A DNA stretch of 64,000 nucleotides from Agarophyton chilense (GCA_030374765.1 JARGXX010000105.1:992001-1056000); one strand, 5' to 3'; shown: positions 44,041-56,800, counted from the stretch's first letter. The notes: generated from the letters alone by a model not told the origin. A program made the numbers and translations.

Positions 44041-44725
44041 AAGAATAATCCATTGTTAGGTCCCCAACGAGTACCAAGGCAGCAACGCTCCTGCAGATTT
44101 GCTTAAAAATTCGCTTACTGCTACGTCCCTTTTTCAAAGCTCCAAGAAGCGACTGGTTATCGATAAACATAATTATCCGTGTTTGATAATTATTCCGATT
44201 TCGAAAAAGCCGACGCAGACCAAGAATGACTGCTTCACCCTCTAAAATGTGTATTGGGTGTTTTTTCTTCCAACGATGTCGTATCGCAATTTTCCACTCC
44301 TGTTTGTCAATCCATTCAATCCGATTTGATCCCTCGCAAATTTTCAAAGGATCTCGGCATTCGGTATAAACTACTCCTCCACAAATTAAGCTTTCGTCTG
44401 TACAAATGATTGTTGTGTTGAACGGCGTAGAAATATTAATCTGGTTCAACGGTGCTAGTTTTAAAAATAATTTCAACTCCTTCCGGCTAACCACTTTGCC
44501 GCCAACATATTCTTTGGTCGAGGACGTAATGGAATATATTTTTTCGAAGACCGAAAAGAGCGGCCTCCTTAAAAGCATAAAGAACGCCCATTTTCCAATT
44601 ATTCTTTGAACTTCTTGCACCTTCCATATCTTCTTTTTCAGCATTTTTTCAGTAATTGTTATCAGCGTTCTCATTTTTTCCCTCTTTGGCATTATTACGC
44701 CCTTTTTCCCGACTTCAATTCCCAA
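43991..44725 (-). pseudogene. RNase H of the DIRS-like element
   Basis: 244 codons. IICTDESLICGGVVY (first Asp), HILEGEAVILGLRRL (Glu), IIMFIDNQSLLGALKKG (Asp) and VPSGENPADEPSR are RNase H motifs in the DIRS arrangement. Its end overlaps the start of the recombinase ORF by 50 nt in another frame, as is common in DIRS elements. Confidence 0.7.
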
Positions 44726-44857
44726 GACTTCCGTACTTCCTTCTTCTACAGACCATAATACTTTTGTCGCTTACGAGGGCAAAGAGCTACGCTCAGACTC
44801 CTTTAGCACGGCCCGCAGAATTCTTTTCGACATCTTTTTGCTTGTTCCAAACGAAAA

Positions 44858-45637
44858 ATAATCGTTCACGTAAGCTCCGAATTTATATTCGCCAACGGAA
44901 ATTGAATCCGCTACCCAGTCGTCCTTGGAGAGTTTAGTGCGAGCTAAGATTTATAAATGGATTTTCTGAGCCATAAAGACAGAGTGTGACCACCTCATAG
45001 GCATTGAAAGCATGACGGGGAATAATTTTTTCAGTGCGACTTCGATTGGTGGCAAACCAAAATACGTATTCATCCACCCCGGTAATCTCATTCGATGATA
45101 TTGGTTGTCCATGTCTGACTTTCCAACATAAAGCGTTCTTCCTGCTGGGATGTGTAATCTCGCCAGATGTCCTGTCTTGGGAAACTCGATTGTTGGTGGG
45201 TCGATAAACTGAAGATTAGCGTTCCGGGCGTCGATTATGAGCCTTTGCTTTCTCTCTTTTTTAGGGACAGGAAAAACACCATTCACAACTTTTAGCTTTC
45301 TTCCCCTCAGATCTACTAACCCGCCTTCGACCAGTTTCCTAATCAATGCACTGTAATCTTTCGCCTTCACTCCACAAAATGGCATCTTAGCTCCTCTCAC
45401 CTCTTCGTTCTCTCGAATAATTTTTCTAGTCATATATAGTAGCTGTATATCCCCTGGTAGTAATGAGATAATATCAGCCGAGGCTGCCAGACCATTTTCT
45501 GGCAATGATACTCGGTCCGGATTCTGCCAGACCCATTGATGTGGGTCACTGTATTCGAACGTAGAATCAACCTCTCCTACGGACTCCTCCGCAACGAAAT
45601 AATTTCGGCGGTGTGAGTCCTCCCCGATGCCTTGCAA
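44858..45637 (-). pseudogene. Reverse transcriptase of the DIRS-like element, YVND
   Basis: 45637-44951 holds VPKKERKQRLIIDARNAN, KSDMDNQYHRMRLP and YFGLPP. After a stop at 44951 the frame continues in shifted form to AYVNDYFSFG (44872-44858). The family motif is YVDD; the first Asp is Asn here (codon 44866-44864), so catalysis would be lost. Confidence 0.7.
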
Positions 45638-45706
45638 GATATTTCTCGCCAGGCTTTGGACAGCGTTTCTCTCTTGTACCGGTAGAAAGGGGTAGACATG
45701 CCCGAC

Positions 45707-46489
45707 TTACAAGCAATTAAGCCCACTTCGAAGTCCCCCAAGTATACTTTGAATTTTCTTCTTGCGTCTCAACTTTTGTCGTTGTCGTGCGCTCGCTTTC
45801 TTTGTATCCAAATCCTGTATACCAGACGCCCCTGACATAGGAAGCACGTCTAGCATGCCCGTCGAATTAAAAATTGTCCTTGTTGTTGTCGTTGTTTTTA
45901 TCATAATTTTGTTGTCGTCTCCTAGCTTGCGCAAGGCAAACTTATCCTTCTTAAACTCCTTGTGAAGTTTCGCCGACTTAGGAAGCTTTCGCTTCATTGA
46001 CTCGCTTATCAAATCGTCGTGCTCTTCTTCGGGTTCTCTGGCCGCTTCCCAGTTGCCAGTATTATCAACCATTGTCACTACAGCCAACCTAAGAATTTCC
46101 AACTCCACCAACAACTCATTTTTAGCGCGCATAACGCCCAACGAGATGATGAGGCATTCAATAACCCGAGCTAGTGTTGCAGCTTCCCGGCGGTTCCGAA
46201 TGCCCGTCAAATGACGAGCTTCAACCCACGCAGAGACCTTCGAATAATTCGTCAGGGCTTTGCGGAACATATCTTCCCCTTCAAGAATGTCAACCGAAAC
46301 ATATTGTTCAAGAAACTGTTTGCTAGCAAAAGCAACACAAAATTTCTTGTTCCCCTTCTGTAGCTTCGAATTCAAAGCCTTCTTCGCAAAAGTTCCAAAT
46401 TCCCTCATCTCCATCGTTGGACTCTGAACCAGAGTCATTGCGAGAATCGACAACAACCCCTTCCATTGCCTGTCTGATGTCGACAACAA
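45707..46489 (-). pseudogene. Gag-like ORF of the DIRS-like element (downstream part)
   Basis: 260 codons of charged, helical sequence ending in a Lys/Arg-rich tail (RQRQKLRRKKK). No domain recognised; assigned by position between the coiled-coil ORF and RT. Confidence 0.45.
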
Positions 46490-46502
46490 AAATCTTCCTC
46501 TT

Positions 46503-47075
46503 TCATTTCTTTTTTGAACTCTTCCGCGACTCCTTCAATACCTTAATGTCTTTAGTCATGCGTTTCTGCGCCTTCTCCAACCCCTTTATGAAAGAAAGAG
46601 TTTTCTGCATTTCACTGGGGCGCGTAGTAGTCTCTTCCTCAGAGTCAGAATCCCGAGCGGAATCGGACTTGTATTCACTCCAGGATTCACCCTCTTTGCC
46701 CACCGTCACGCGTTTAGAACGCCCTCGAGGTTTTTGATCCGAGACGGGTACAACTCGAGTACTCGCTACTCCGTTAGAAGACCCCGCTTTCGACGCACTC
46801 CCTCCGACACTTAGTGGGTATGTTTTATCTTCAATGCAATGGAATAAGAAGTCCGTCTCACCCTCTGTAAGGATCCCTAGAGTCTCATTCCTAATTACAT
46901 CAAGGAGATCATTTTTGCTCTGTGACTTTTCTCCAAGGTAAACTAAAAGCCTACCCCGAAACGTTTCTCTTACGATGCCCAGGGAATCTTCTTCCATGCC
47001 CTCGAATATCTGCCCGAGAGCCCTGCAGTTTGAAATTTTATTTTTGGCAGGTCCATCACCTCCAAGGACGGTCAA
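46503..47075 (-). pseudogene. Gag-like ORF of the DIRS-like element (upstream part)
   Basis: 190 codons; Ser/Lys-rich with a C-terminal coiled-coil-like stretch (FIKGLEKAQKRMTKD). It lies 14 bp upstream of the next ORF and could be one gag with a shift between. No domain recognised. Confidence 0.45.
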
Positions 47076-47130
47076 CTCATTCCATCCGCGGGACTACTTT
47101 AACCCGTAGTGCAGGCTTGCGCTTTTAGGA

Positions 47131-48437
47131 GGGCTACTCCTGGCTGAGCGCGCGACCTAAATAGGTCCAGCCGTCACCCGACTCTCATACAAGTAGAACT
47201 CGGTCTTGGCCTCTTATCCGCCAGGTCCCTGAGATTCGTGCCTCGACAACACTACGCACAGTTACTACTGGATAGATCTTGGTGTTTTACACACTCCAGC
47301 CTTGCGTCATTACGCAAGACGCATAATGCAGAAATTTGAACATTATGTTTTCCAAAAATTCTTCAAAAACCAAACACTAATATCGAAAACCCCGTTTTTT
47401 CGAAATACAACTTCAAAAAACCTTATAAGACTCTTTTTAAAAACATGAAGAGTCTCCAGCCAGATTTGACCTTTATTCGACCTTCTGGATTGCAATGACG
47501 ATAAATTTGCGCACTTGAGAAAAAATCCCTGGTCACCCAATTAAGGAAAGACCATATATAATTCTGTTTCCAGATTCTGACATAAACAACAGCAGTAAAG
47601 CCCAATGGACAACAATCCATACGGAAAATCACTTAAGCTCTGCATTTTGTCAAACATAGCCTTAAAAAATTAATTCTCACCAGCATACCGCCACGACCGG
47701 CCTTGAAATACCAATAATTTATTTTTGTCAGAAAACTGAAAAAAGTTCTAAGAATTCTGAAAAAACACACCAACATAATAGGGATCACTGGCGCAAGGAG
47801 GCCTGAGCACTTCCCTGTTCAACAGGGATCCCTTTCTGACTTACTCCGTTAGCTAGCTTACGCTGCCCAGTCGACACCCCGAGGAGGTGGCGTGAAGCTT
47901 TAGTCAACCAAAAGCAGAAGCGTCAATTTTTTTTCAAGTATCCGGAAATAATAATCTCTAAGCAGGATCTGGATGAAAACAATAACTAAGACGATGGAAT
48001 CAAAATGGCAATATCTCTCGAAAATGAAAGACGTATCATTACTAATGAATATGGTCATGCTTTAACAATGTGAAAGATAGATCCTTTTCGTTGGCGGGGG
48101 GGGGGTGTAAAACACAGGGTTAAGATCGAAAATAGAACCGAAAGCAGAAGTATCGCCAGCAAGTGCACCTGTTTACTCCTACAAAACCGATATTGTTCCA
48201 GTGGCAGCCGCTATCTCAAATTTTTACAGCTTCTCCATGAAGCCGTCGACATCCTTTCGGAACTGAGATCTTCACTTGAAGTCACTGACCGCCCGGGTGG
48301 CGTAGAATTTATCAATATATACTGCGTTAGGTAGACCAAGAAACGCAAGGCCGCCAAGACGGCGTTAAGCGTTTTTCAGTCTTCCATAACTAAATCAAAA
48401 CAAAATAAAAATATCATAGTCTAAGAAGGAGACAAAA
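47131..48437. other. Non-coding sequence
   Basis: Start of the DIRS 5' flank, then AT-rich DNA. A G-run lies at about 48096-48107. No gene supported. Confidence 0.4.
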
Positions 48438-49093
48438 ATGAGACCAACACGGATACTGATCTGCCTAAATCCGTTCCTACGCAAACATCTTTGCACCGTC
48501 TTTAGTACAGGCGGCGGTGTATTGCTTTTGGCGCCCGTTCGACAACCCAATCCATACCGCTATCGATACATTCAAACAGTTTTGTTTCGATACCTCATAA
48601 ATAAAACAGCGACAGGCAGATGTCGCGACAAAGGCGCAGCTGGCCAGCAACCTCCAGTTGCGTCTTGCGTCGAAAAATATTCTAAGAAGTGCTATTCGGA
48701 CTCTCAAGCGCTATTAAAAGCAATTTAATGCAATCTTTGAAAAACAGAGCGCCAACTTACAGCAACAAACTTAAGTACTAAATTTGTTGTGCGAGTGTTT
48801 TCAAGTCCAAATTGCTTGGATAACGATCCACCGCGTAGTTGTATGGTAAGAAAGGTGAGGCACAGTCCTTCAATCTGGACTTGACCTGCTCCTGAAAGAA
48901 AAAATAAGCATGACCTTGGATCTGCTTGACGTATAAGCAGCGCTTTCCGAAGAAGTTAGATGCCCAAACATCAACCCTGAACGGCCTGAGTTTATTGAGA
49001 ACGTACAGAAATCTCGCAAAACAGAGGTAACTTTCTTTCAATACTTTTCTGGACATGTACATTTCATTCTGTGGTAACGTTTCTTGAAAAAAA

Positions 49094-49294
49094 GTTCTCC
49101 ACTGCGAATGTGGAACACCGACTAAGAAAGATTATGAACATTTGGTGTTGAGGTGTGCCTTGACAAACGCTTCACATCGCCAAGAGCTTCCTCCTTCGCA
49201 AGAAAGAAGCCACCACACCGTCAAAGATTTTGTTCGACAATGGCCAAACTTTTTTTTGGCTTTTTTGAAGAGAGAGAACTGCTTCAATTTGTAG
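49094..49294 (+). pseudogene. LINE-like RT C-terminal zinc-binding remnant
   Basis: A 66-codon stretch reads LHCECGTPTKKDYEHLVLRC, which matches the CxC..xxHxxxxC module found near the C-terminus of many non-LTR retrotransposon polyproteins. It is followed by an aromatic tail and a stop. Upstream (to 48438) a SDSQALLKAI stretch resembles an RNase H motif. Too decayed for more. Confidence 0.35.
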
Positions 49295-49520
49295 AACTCC
49301 TACAATTTCGGATTAAGGAACTGTAGATCATTATAAAAAAGAAGAAAAAGACGAAGGCTTTCTCATTTTATTCGCGTTTTTTATATCGAAGCAGATGTAT
49401 TTAGGATTTCAGGTACAATGAGGATTGGTTCGAAACCAGTCTACATCTTCTTCACTTGAGATAATCACTCAAATAGTTTCGCACTTCTAGGAGTTTTAGG
49501 CTCTAAAAAGGATCGGGTTT

Positions 49521-49584
49521 AAACTGTGCTGAAGAGCAGAGGAGCGAAAATAATACTTTGAACCTCTGCTCTTCGAGACAGTTT
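49521..49584. repeat. Stem-loop with 22-bp arms
   Basis: Arms 49521-49542 and 49563-49584 are complementary at about 19 of 22 positions (core GAAGAGCAGAGG), with a 20-bp AT-rich loop. It could be a hairpin, a small inverted-repeat element end or a palindrome remnant. Confidence 0.75.
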
Positions 49585-51779
49585 GTCTAAAAGGTTTTGG
49601 GATATACGAAATGTTCCGACTTCGTTCTCTACAGTACGTACAGGCTCGCCGCAATGCGGTAAGCGTCACTTCATGACTGCTGCCAAAACAAGGGTCAACA
49701 GAATCCAACGCTTACGAGGCTCAACACTTTGTTGTTGGTCTGGCAACTTGCCCTACGGAAGAACTCTGAGATCGAAGCGCCACACGGAAGCACATGGAAT
49801 TTCTTGCTGAAAAAATCGAAACAGAGTCAGCGGGAACAGGAGCGTGTACGATATGATGTAAAAGAGAAAACCGGTAGAATGATTGAAAAGCGGTTGGAGC
49901 GGGACTGAATTTTGCACTTTCGCCACAAAAAGGAAAGCAGCGGGAGCGCCCGCACCAGCCTTTCGTGCTACATTGGTTGGAAAAAGTTACTATTTCTTTG
50001 ACTATTACGCTTCCTGGGAATTTGCGCTGCAGCCTGCGACCGACGTAGCTGTGCGAAGTGGCTTGCTCAAGAGAAAGTTCAGACCATGAAATACATTGAC
50101 ATCCATTACTGATAAGGAAACCGAGTCGCTGTGGAGTGGGTAAGTGCGAAGGCAGTGGCTCTCACGAGACTATTCCTGACCGTGGGAGAACATTAGGAAG
50201 TTCAAGACAAACATGTAGGCCGCAAATAGAAACAAGGATTTAGATTCAAAAGCTCTTCGCGATGCATAACAGTGCATATTTAAAGATTAGTGGCTTGGAG
50301 GTCTTCGGTGGAGTTCCTATTTTTGCTTGAGGGTTGCAAAGGGTTCGATTGCGGCAAAACTGAAAAATAGGATGAGCATCATCGTGTCGAAGTTCACGAG
50401 TTCGTAATATTTACCGGTCCTTTGTTTGCAACACTCAGACCCGTGTGATAACTTAGTAGCCGCGCTACCGGTTTCCTTGTGATGGATAGATGTTGCAGGA
50501 TGTACAGTATGTCACACAGACGTTAGGTACAAGTCACAAAGGAGTTTTGCTATATCAGAAACCATTATAAATCAGAGAAAAGTTCACCCTATGGCGATGT
50601 CTGCTAATTTTGGTGATACAGCAAAGCTCACATGTGAGTTTTGCTATATCAGGATGGTATTTTGTAGCCAATCAGCGTTCGATAAGCATTTTGTATCCGC
50701 AATCCGCGTGAGTTATCGTATCACTCGTGGTTAAATTAAGCTCCTCGCCCTCATTTCAAGACAATATAATACGCCGTCTCGTGCCTCGGTATCCGCACTC
50801 GCTTGTGGATATGTATCTCTTACATAACATTGTACAACATTGCGGCGCACAAATGTCGAACACTGCGGAGCATTCTCGCCCGCATCCACATGGGGACAAT
50901 TACCAGTTCAAGACATTCGAAGACAGTAGCGACATAACCTTTCCGCCTTCTTCAGCGGAAATTCGACGCATTCGGAAGCTTTGAGCGGCTTTTCAATTCC
51001 TTCAAATACAGAACAGATAAACTTTGGAAACAATAGCTTCTTGGATTAAGTCCCGCTGGCCGTGCCAGAGATGGCACCATTCTGCTGGTGAAGTTGGCAA
51101 ACTGGATCCGGAGAGACGCCGTGGACTGAACGCGCACCCCAGTGGGATGCAAGAGACGTCTGCGTCTGCTCGCTCCAGGAAAAGCAGTGCTGAAGCGTGC
51201 ATCACACACAGAATCGTGACACGAGTGCCAAGACGATGGTCATTGCAAATGATTGGGCGGCGGCATGTGATTAGTCGTCTTCCACTGTTCGATCCTCTCG
51301 CAGCGCCGTCTAACACCATCCTGCAATGTGTTCTCTATCAGCTCACCCTACTCTTAGTCAAAGATAACTCGAGACATGCACCCCTATTCTGGCAGAGCCA
51401 CTGCCTTGTTTTCAACGACCGCCACCGTGCGCCCTGTCGCCTATCACGCGCGCGACAGTGCAATTGCGTGGCGAAGAAGTCGATACATAGCATCTCAGCG
51501 ATGACTGCACTGATATGATAGGATGGAGACATGGTCTTTTTTTAAACGCCTCTTCACCACTCCCCTCTGTCTCGTTTTGGCGCAACCAAAACTTGCGGAA
51601 CTGGCGACTACGTGCGCTCATAAATCGAAGCGCTGGCGAGTCCTAGACATGTACCGTCATCTGTCACAGCTTCCTGCTATAAGGTGGGGTACTGGATAAC
51701 CGCGTTAATGAACACATATCGTGAGACATGTGCGTGCATGCAAGCCCAGTGCGCGTAGCACGCCAAATTTGTCCATATC
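49585..51779. other. Intergenic
   Basis: A direct repeat GAGTTTTGCTATATCAG occurs at about 50540 and 50638. The 164-codon open frame at 51024-51518 starts with TTG and has no recognisable motif. No gene supported. Confidence 0.4.
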
Positions 51780-51788
51780 TATATAAAG
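51780..51788 (+). promoter_or_regulatory. TATA box of the small Cys-rich gene
   Basis: TATATAAAG lies 162 bp upstream of the ATG at 51950. It is the best TATA match near any gene in the window. Confidence 0.55.
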
Positions 51789-51905
51789 TCGTGACTCAAA
51801 CCCTCTCATCAACGAGCGCCCTCTCTCTCCTCACCCACGTATCCCACACCACCCCCAACAATAACTAACCGTGTATCGGAAATTCGCAGTTGCCGCCCAG
51901 ATTAT

Positions 51906-51907
<2 letters not shown>

Positions 51908-51943
<36 letters not shown>
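51908..51943 (+). repeat. (CAT)12 microsatellite
   Basis: Twelve CAT units end 6 bp before the ATG of the Cys-rich ORF, so probably in its 5' UTR. They are in frame with it and would encode His only if translation began at a non-ATG codon upstream. Confidence 0.9.
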
Positions 51944-51945
<2 letters not shown>

Positions 51946-51949
51946 ACCA

Positions 51950-52219
51950 ATGGCCGACAAATCTTTTGGAGAGCTAGTGACGCAGCATCCTTGTTGCAAT
52001 CATGACTCTGACTCCTCCGCCGACTCAAAAGCCAAGAAGGTGAAGCGTGGACAATCCGGCTCCAGCAGTAAACAGTTCGCTGCCGAGTACAGTTGCCCCC
52101 GGTGTCCCCACCCTATAGGTGACCACATAATTCGAAAGTGCTACGACTGTGACTACTTCAAAATGTACTGTGATGTGGACACTTGTACTTTCTATAGATG
52201 TCTTGTATGTCACTGTTAA
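51950..52219 (+). CDS. Small Cys-rich, probably zinc-binding protein
   Basis: 89 aa from ATG 51950. The first half is hydrophilic and basic (KAKKVKRG). The second half holds nine Cys (49, 52, 64, 67, 74, 79, 84, 87, 89), including three CxxC pairs, interleaved with aromatic residues (YDCDYFKMYC). This spacing suits a compact zinc-binding fold, perhaps two sites. There is no signal peptide or membrane segment. A TATA box lies upstream. The family is not recognised; a redox or RNA/DNA-binding role is possible but unproven. Confidence 0.55.
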   Translation: MADKSFGELVTQHPCCNHDSDSSADSKAKKVKRGQSGSSSKQFAAEYSCPRCPHPIGDHIIRKCYDCDYFKMYCDVDTCTFYRCLVCHC

Positions 52220-53549
52220 GCATTGCATTCGCACGTCCTTGCAAGGGTTTCTTCTTTGTGGACCACTTTCTGCATTCTGTCTTAGCTATGGTTTCCGGAA
52301 TGGTTTGTAAACGAAATGTTACCAGGCGTTGACTCAGCATCGTCTATGTTGCAGTGATGTGGTGTCTGTAAGACTTCGGCCACAAAACGTGCTCTTTGGA
52401 AAGCCAAATGGTCTAATCTTATCACTTTCTGTTATCAAGCATAGAATCTTTGGCATTGATCCTGTTTAATTCTTCCAACTTCACGCAAAGTTGAAAACTG
52501 GTTGCTCCTAGACCATCGGTATCGCTTCGAACGCCTTCGAAGCCCCACTCCAAAAAGACTGTGTTTCAAACAAAGCCAGTCACGCTGCAGCATGTGCAAT
52601 GATTCCGTGCAGGGATTAGCGATAGCCTATTGAACAGAACTATTCATGTCGGGAATGATAGATAGGCTTAATAACCCGAGCTCATCATGCGAAGGTCACC
52701 TTGGCGAAAGAAAGCTTCAGTCAGCACAAATATTTTCAAAATTTTCATTTCTTCATGAAATGAGGACGTGGCAGGTCTTTCTGAATGTTGAAGTTCTTCC
52801 TTTGTAATTCATCCATAGCAAACAACAAATTGGGATCTTGGGATCAGAGTAGATAGTTTACTCTATCCGAACAGTGCAAAAAATTGCTCTTGTTGCTAGC
52901 CTTTAGAGAAAACCCAGACAGAGCCTAAAATGCTTCCTTGCGGTACATTGACCTATACAAATGAACTTATGTAAGATACAAGACTCCAAGACAAACGATG
53001 AGCACAAGAGGGATTGTCGCTCTGGGACAGAGGTATGTATTAGGCTCACGAATCCCTGGAGAAAGCGTCCTCCTCTCTTGTACCAGACGCAAGCCATTCT
53101 GAGGTATATTAATGCATTCCTGCTCTAATGGTGGGCAAACCGCCGGTGCAATACACCAAATCAATTGCCAGTAGAAAAGCGAATTTTCCATTGAGGATTC
53201 GTGGACTGTTTTCCTTCAAGGAAAAGATGAGCAGCTTATTTCTAATATAGATCTAGTTGATCTGGGGTTTCACATAAAAAAAAGAGAGAGGACCTGCTCC
53301 GTTTTGGCGTAAAACTGGAACCGTTTTTTGTAATAAGTTATTTTAATTGTTATTAGAGTCTGCTCTAGAAACGTTCATTTTGCGAACATATGGGCAATTC
53401 TATGTTAAAGATAAATGCTCTGCTAGATACATCTGTTTGAATTAAACGATTCATAAAGTGTACAAAACAGAAACACCCTGCTCCGTGCTTACTTTAACTT
53501 GTGAACTGTAGAGCCCTGACTCCAATTCCATCGTTGTTCGGCATCGCCG
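52220..53549. other. Intergenic
   Basis: AT-rich and without convincing ORFs on either strand. Short minus-strand frames (53097-52903, 53191-52967) are probably chance. Confidence 0.4.
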
Positions 53550-53638
53550 CAGTGGCGGTGGTTCAGTTGGGAGATTGGGGGTTGGGCCTCACAAGTTGGG
53601 TTTCTGCCTGGTCCGCGGGTTCGATTCCGTGTGTACCT
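53550..53638 (+). repeat. tRNA-like sequence or tRNA-derived SINE head
   Basis: An A-box-like GGTTCAGTTGGGAGA (about 53560) and a B-box GGTTCGATTCC (53618-53628) lie in tRNA order. They are about 10 bp further apart than in a normal tRNA, and acceptor and T stems do not pair well. A decayed tRNA or a SINE head fits better than a working tRNA. Confidence 0.4.
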
Positions 53639-53872
53639 AGCTTGCGAATGCCTGGCAGCGACGAGAATATTTTAATTCTCTTCAATAAAATTTTCAACAG
53701 TTCGCGGGAAATGTTTGAATTCAAATGTAAATGAAGTGGAAACGGATACACTTCGGAGTCCAGATTGACTTTCTGCTCCATCGTACTTCGCAGTTGCTGG
53801 TCATTGTTCCTTCTGCAGTGACTGTGGGCATCCCAATCACGCCTAGGCCTAGGTCGGTGCCTCCGACTTCAG

Positions 53873-56800
53873 ATGGTGTCTGCCGCGTCGAAAAGACTAT
53901 TAGACGATGTTAAGGCTGAAGAAGATATCTCACTCCGATTACAGAAACACCTTTCTGCAGACGGCAGAATTCCACGTGCCGAGAAACTGCAGCTAGTGAC
54001 CGCTATTCTTGACCATATCACCTCTACCGGCACCTCGAATCAACATGAAACCTTTCTGCAAGCTCTGGGCTTTCTTCGTTCGCTCGTACCGCACATGAAA
54101 ACCAAGTCTAAATCTCTTGTTGACACTGTTGCAACCGTTGAAAGATATTCGGTGAACTACGGCCTAAGACTTATCGCCAAATCTGGTGTGCAATCCCATA
54201 CACTTTTTTTGAAGGAGTCTTTACTAGTAATTTTTCAAGCAAGAATGAAGAACACTCAGCAACCGAAACCCAGACCCCGTATAACGAGAAGTACCCCACT
54301 GTTATTCGAGAAGGAGAATATTGATCCACAGAAATGTACCGAAAGTGAGCCCGAAAGCCTCATCCTGCAATTTCTTGCTGCATCAAATAACAAAATATCC
54401 GTCAGAGATATGCTTCCGCAGGCGGACTCACCAGTTGTTGCGTCCACGATAACCGGAGCAATTACCGTACTGTTCACTGCCAACGATGAACGTTTCACCC
54501 TTTCTCAGCTACTTTTGCTCACTCAAAGACTCCTAATGCCATGGATTGAGTTTCTTCTTAGTTTTGGCGAAGTATCTTTGGATAGTACTGCATGTGCTTA
54601 TGCATCCCGCATTAATCGGTTTCTCCTAGTGCAGTGTCGGATCACGAAGAGCAATCCGTTTGATGTGTTCAAAGTTCGATCTTTTGCCATCAAGATAGGA
54701 GAAATCAAACTTAATCGGTATGCGAAGGAACTACTTCAAAGCGCGAACTTTCTTCTGCGAAACAAAACGCTCTCTGAGAAAGAACATTTGCTTGCATCTG
54801 ACCTGGTTTTTGAGGTCTACGAAGATGCTGAACGATTCATGTCAACTTTTGACGTTGAAGATCCAAAGTGGTTCTTTGAAGACGTGTCCGCCTGGATAGA
54901 TAGTGTCTTTCTTTTGTGGTCGAAGAAGAAGCTGTTTCCACGGATACCAAAGCTAATACAGAGAAGAAAGTCGATTCACTGTAAAAACAGGCATCATTCG
55001 TTTCTAGCTCTTTGCTTCTCTCTTCAGGAGGCCTTGTATAACGTTGGCGCTTTCTGCAAAGAAAAAGCTCTTGTATTTGAGGGCGACGTTCAAGTATTCT
55101 CAAAGACAATGTGGGCCAAAGTGGAAGAGATACTTCGCTCTAGTGGGTTTCAGAACCAGTCTGACTACTTGCAACCTCCAGATTTGTCTTCAGGAGAGGA
55201 TGAAGCGGAAAATGTAGGACTTGAAAGTTTGCGTCTGCTACGGGTTCTGGAACCCGTTCGACAAATAATAGCGTCTGTGTCAAAAGAACAAGTCAATCTT
55301 CCTCATGGTGCGGAATGCGTCTTGCGGATTTTCTTGAAAACCATCTTGAGAGGATTGCGTACCAGCTTCCATCAAACGAAATCAAGCAAAGTGCCTGAGT
55401 TGTTCGAGGAGGTGGAGTCTAGGTTGCAAAAAATGGTCGGGGGTGCTGTTCAAGCTGCTCGAAGTTTACTCCACCATTACTGGGATTCTCATGAACCTCA
55501 ATGCTTTGGCTCTGTATATAAGCTAACTTATTGTATCATCAATCAGCACCAAAGATTCTGCGAGGACTCTGCGAGAAGGTGGCGAAGCTGGGTTTTCGTG
55601 CCATTATTGAGTAAATTCGAAATCCAACTGAGGACAGGAAACAAAGGGAATTGTAATGAAAGTGCCGAAGCTCTTGAGAGGGTGGCAGTCGTTGCTGAAG
55701 TTTGTCTATCCAACCCATCAGAACTCCTTCAGAATACGTTCATACCAACAGAATTTAACAGTCTTTTCGAAATTGCTAGAGAGGCCTATGCCTGTTTGAG
55801 ACAGTGGTCGAAAATGGTTTTTGTATCTCTGAACTGGTTGTCTATTCATTCAACTGCTATCCGTGTCCGAGAACCTGGCCAAGTAGCGAAGCTCGCTGCT
55901 CAGACGTTTGTTCAGGATGCTGTGAATTCTATTTTAAAGGAATCAACTCTCCCTACCCTTGAGTCCATCGCTCTGGATTACGATTTTGTCTTGGGAATAC
56001 TGCACGAGTACGTCTGGTGGACCTACTCTAATTTCGATGAATGTAAATCAGTTGACAGAATGGATCAGTTACGATATGGAATTCAGCTAGCGAGGCTGTT
56101 TTATTTGAAGCAATGTAACTCTTATGACGGATCTTGTGCAGTGGATCAATTACAATTTTTATGGCTTTTGTACGCATGTGAAGATCATGATTCTCGGAAG
56201 GACTTTACGACAGCTATATCTGGTAAGATTAGATGCAAGGGCCATATGCGGACTGGGGTTCTCTCCACACAGCAACGGAAATCTCCCTGCATGTCTCCTC
56301 ATTTCTCTTTTGCAGAAGAACTTCTGTCATGTTGGAATGCGTTGGACGCGGACAAGTTCTCTGATGTTGGTAAGAGCCTTTCGAAATTAGTGAAGTTAAC
56401 ATCTTCAAACCCCAATATGATGGATTGCCTTGAGTTGAGGATTATTTCCATCGAAATTTTGGAGTGGATTGGTGTACAGTTGGGTCTACAAAGCTATGGA
56501 GCGTTTGCAAGACAAGTTGGTGAGCTTTTGCAACTATGTAGACCAAGAAAGAACCCTTCAGGGTCAGTCATTTTCGAAACTTGCCTTGAGGATCCACTAT
56601 TTGAGGGTTCCACATTACTGAAAGAAGACACAAAAACGATCAAATGGTCTTATTCAACGAGATACTTCGGTTTCCAGGACGGTTCTCTTAACTTGATTGT
56701 TGAAACGGAGCAAACAATGCAATGTTTGAAATCCATTCTACTCCAGCTCGAAATTGGTCGGAATCGAAAGAAGTTGAAGACACGCGAACCAACTTCTTGC

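Larger units (their letters stand above)
43042..47075 (-). mobile_element. Decayed DIRS-like (tyrosine-recombinase) retroelement
   Basis: Minus-strand order: gag-like ORFs (47075-46503, 46489-45707), RT (45637-44858), RNase H (44725-43991), tyrosine-recombinase-like ORF (44040-43050). A recombinase in place of an integrase, and the NPADEPSR end of RNase H, are typical of DIRS elements. Stops and frameshifts in RT and recombinase indicate inactivity. Terminal repeats were not resolved by eye. Confidence 0.7.

Noticed and set aside
51024-51518. 164-codon ORF
   Set aside because: Starts with TTG, no motif, competing frames on the other strand.
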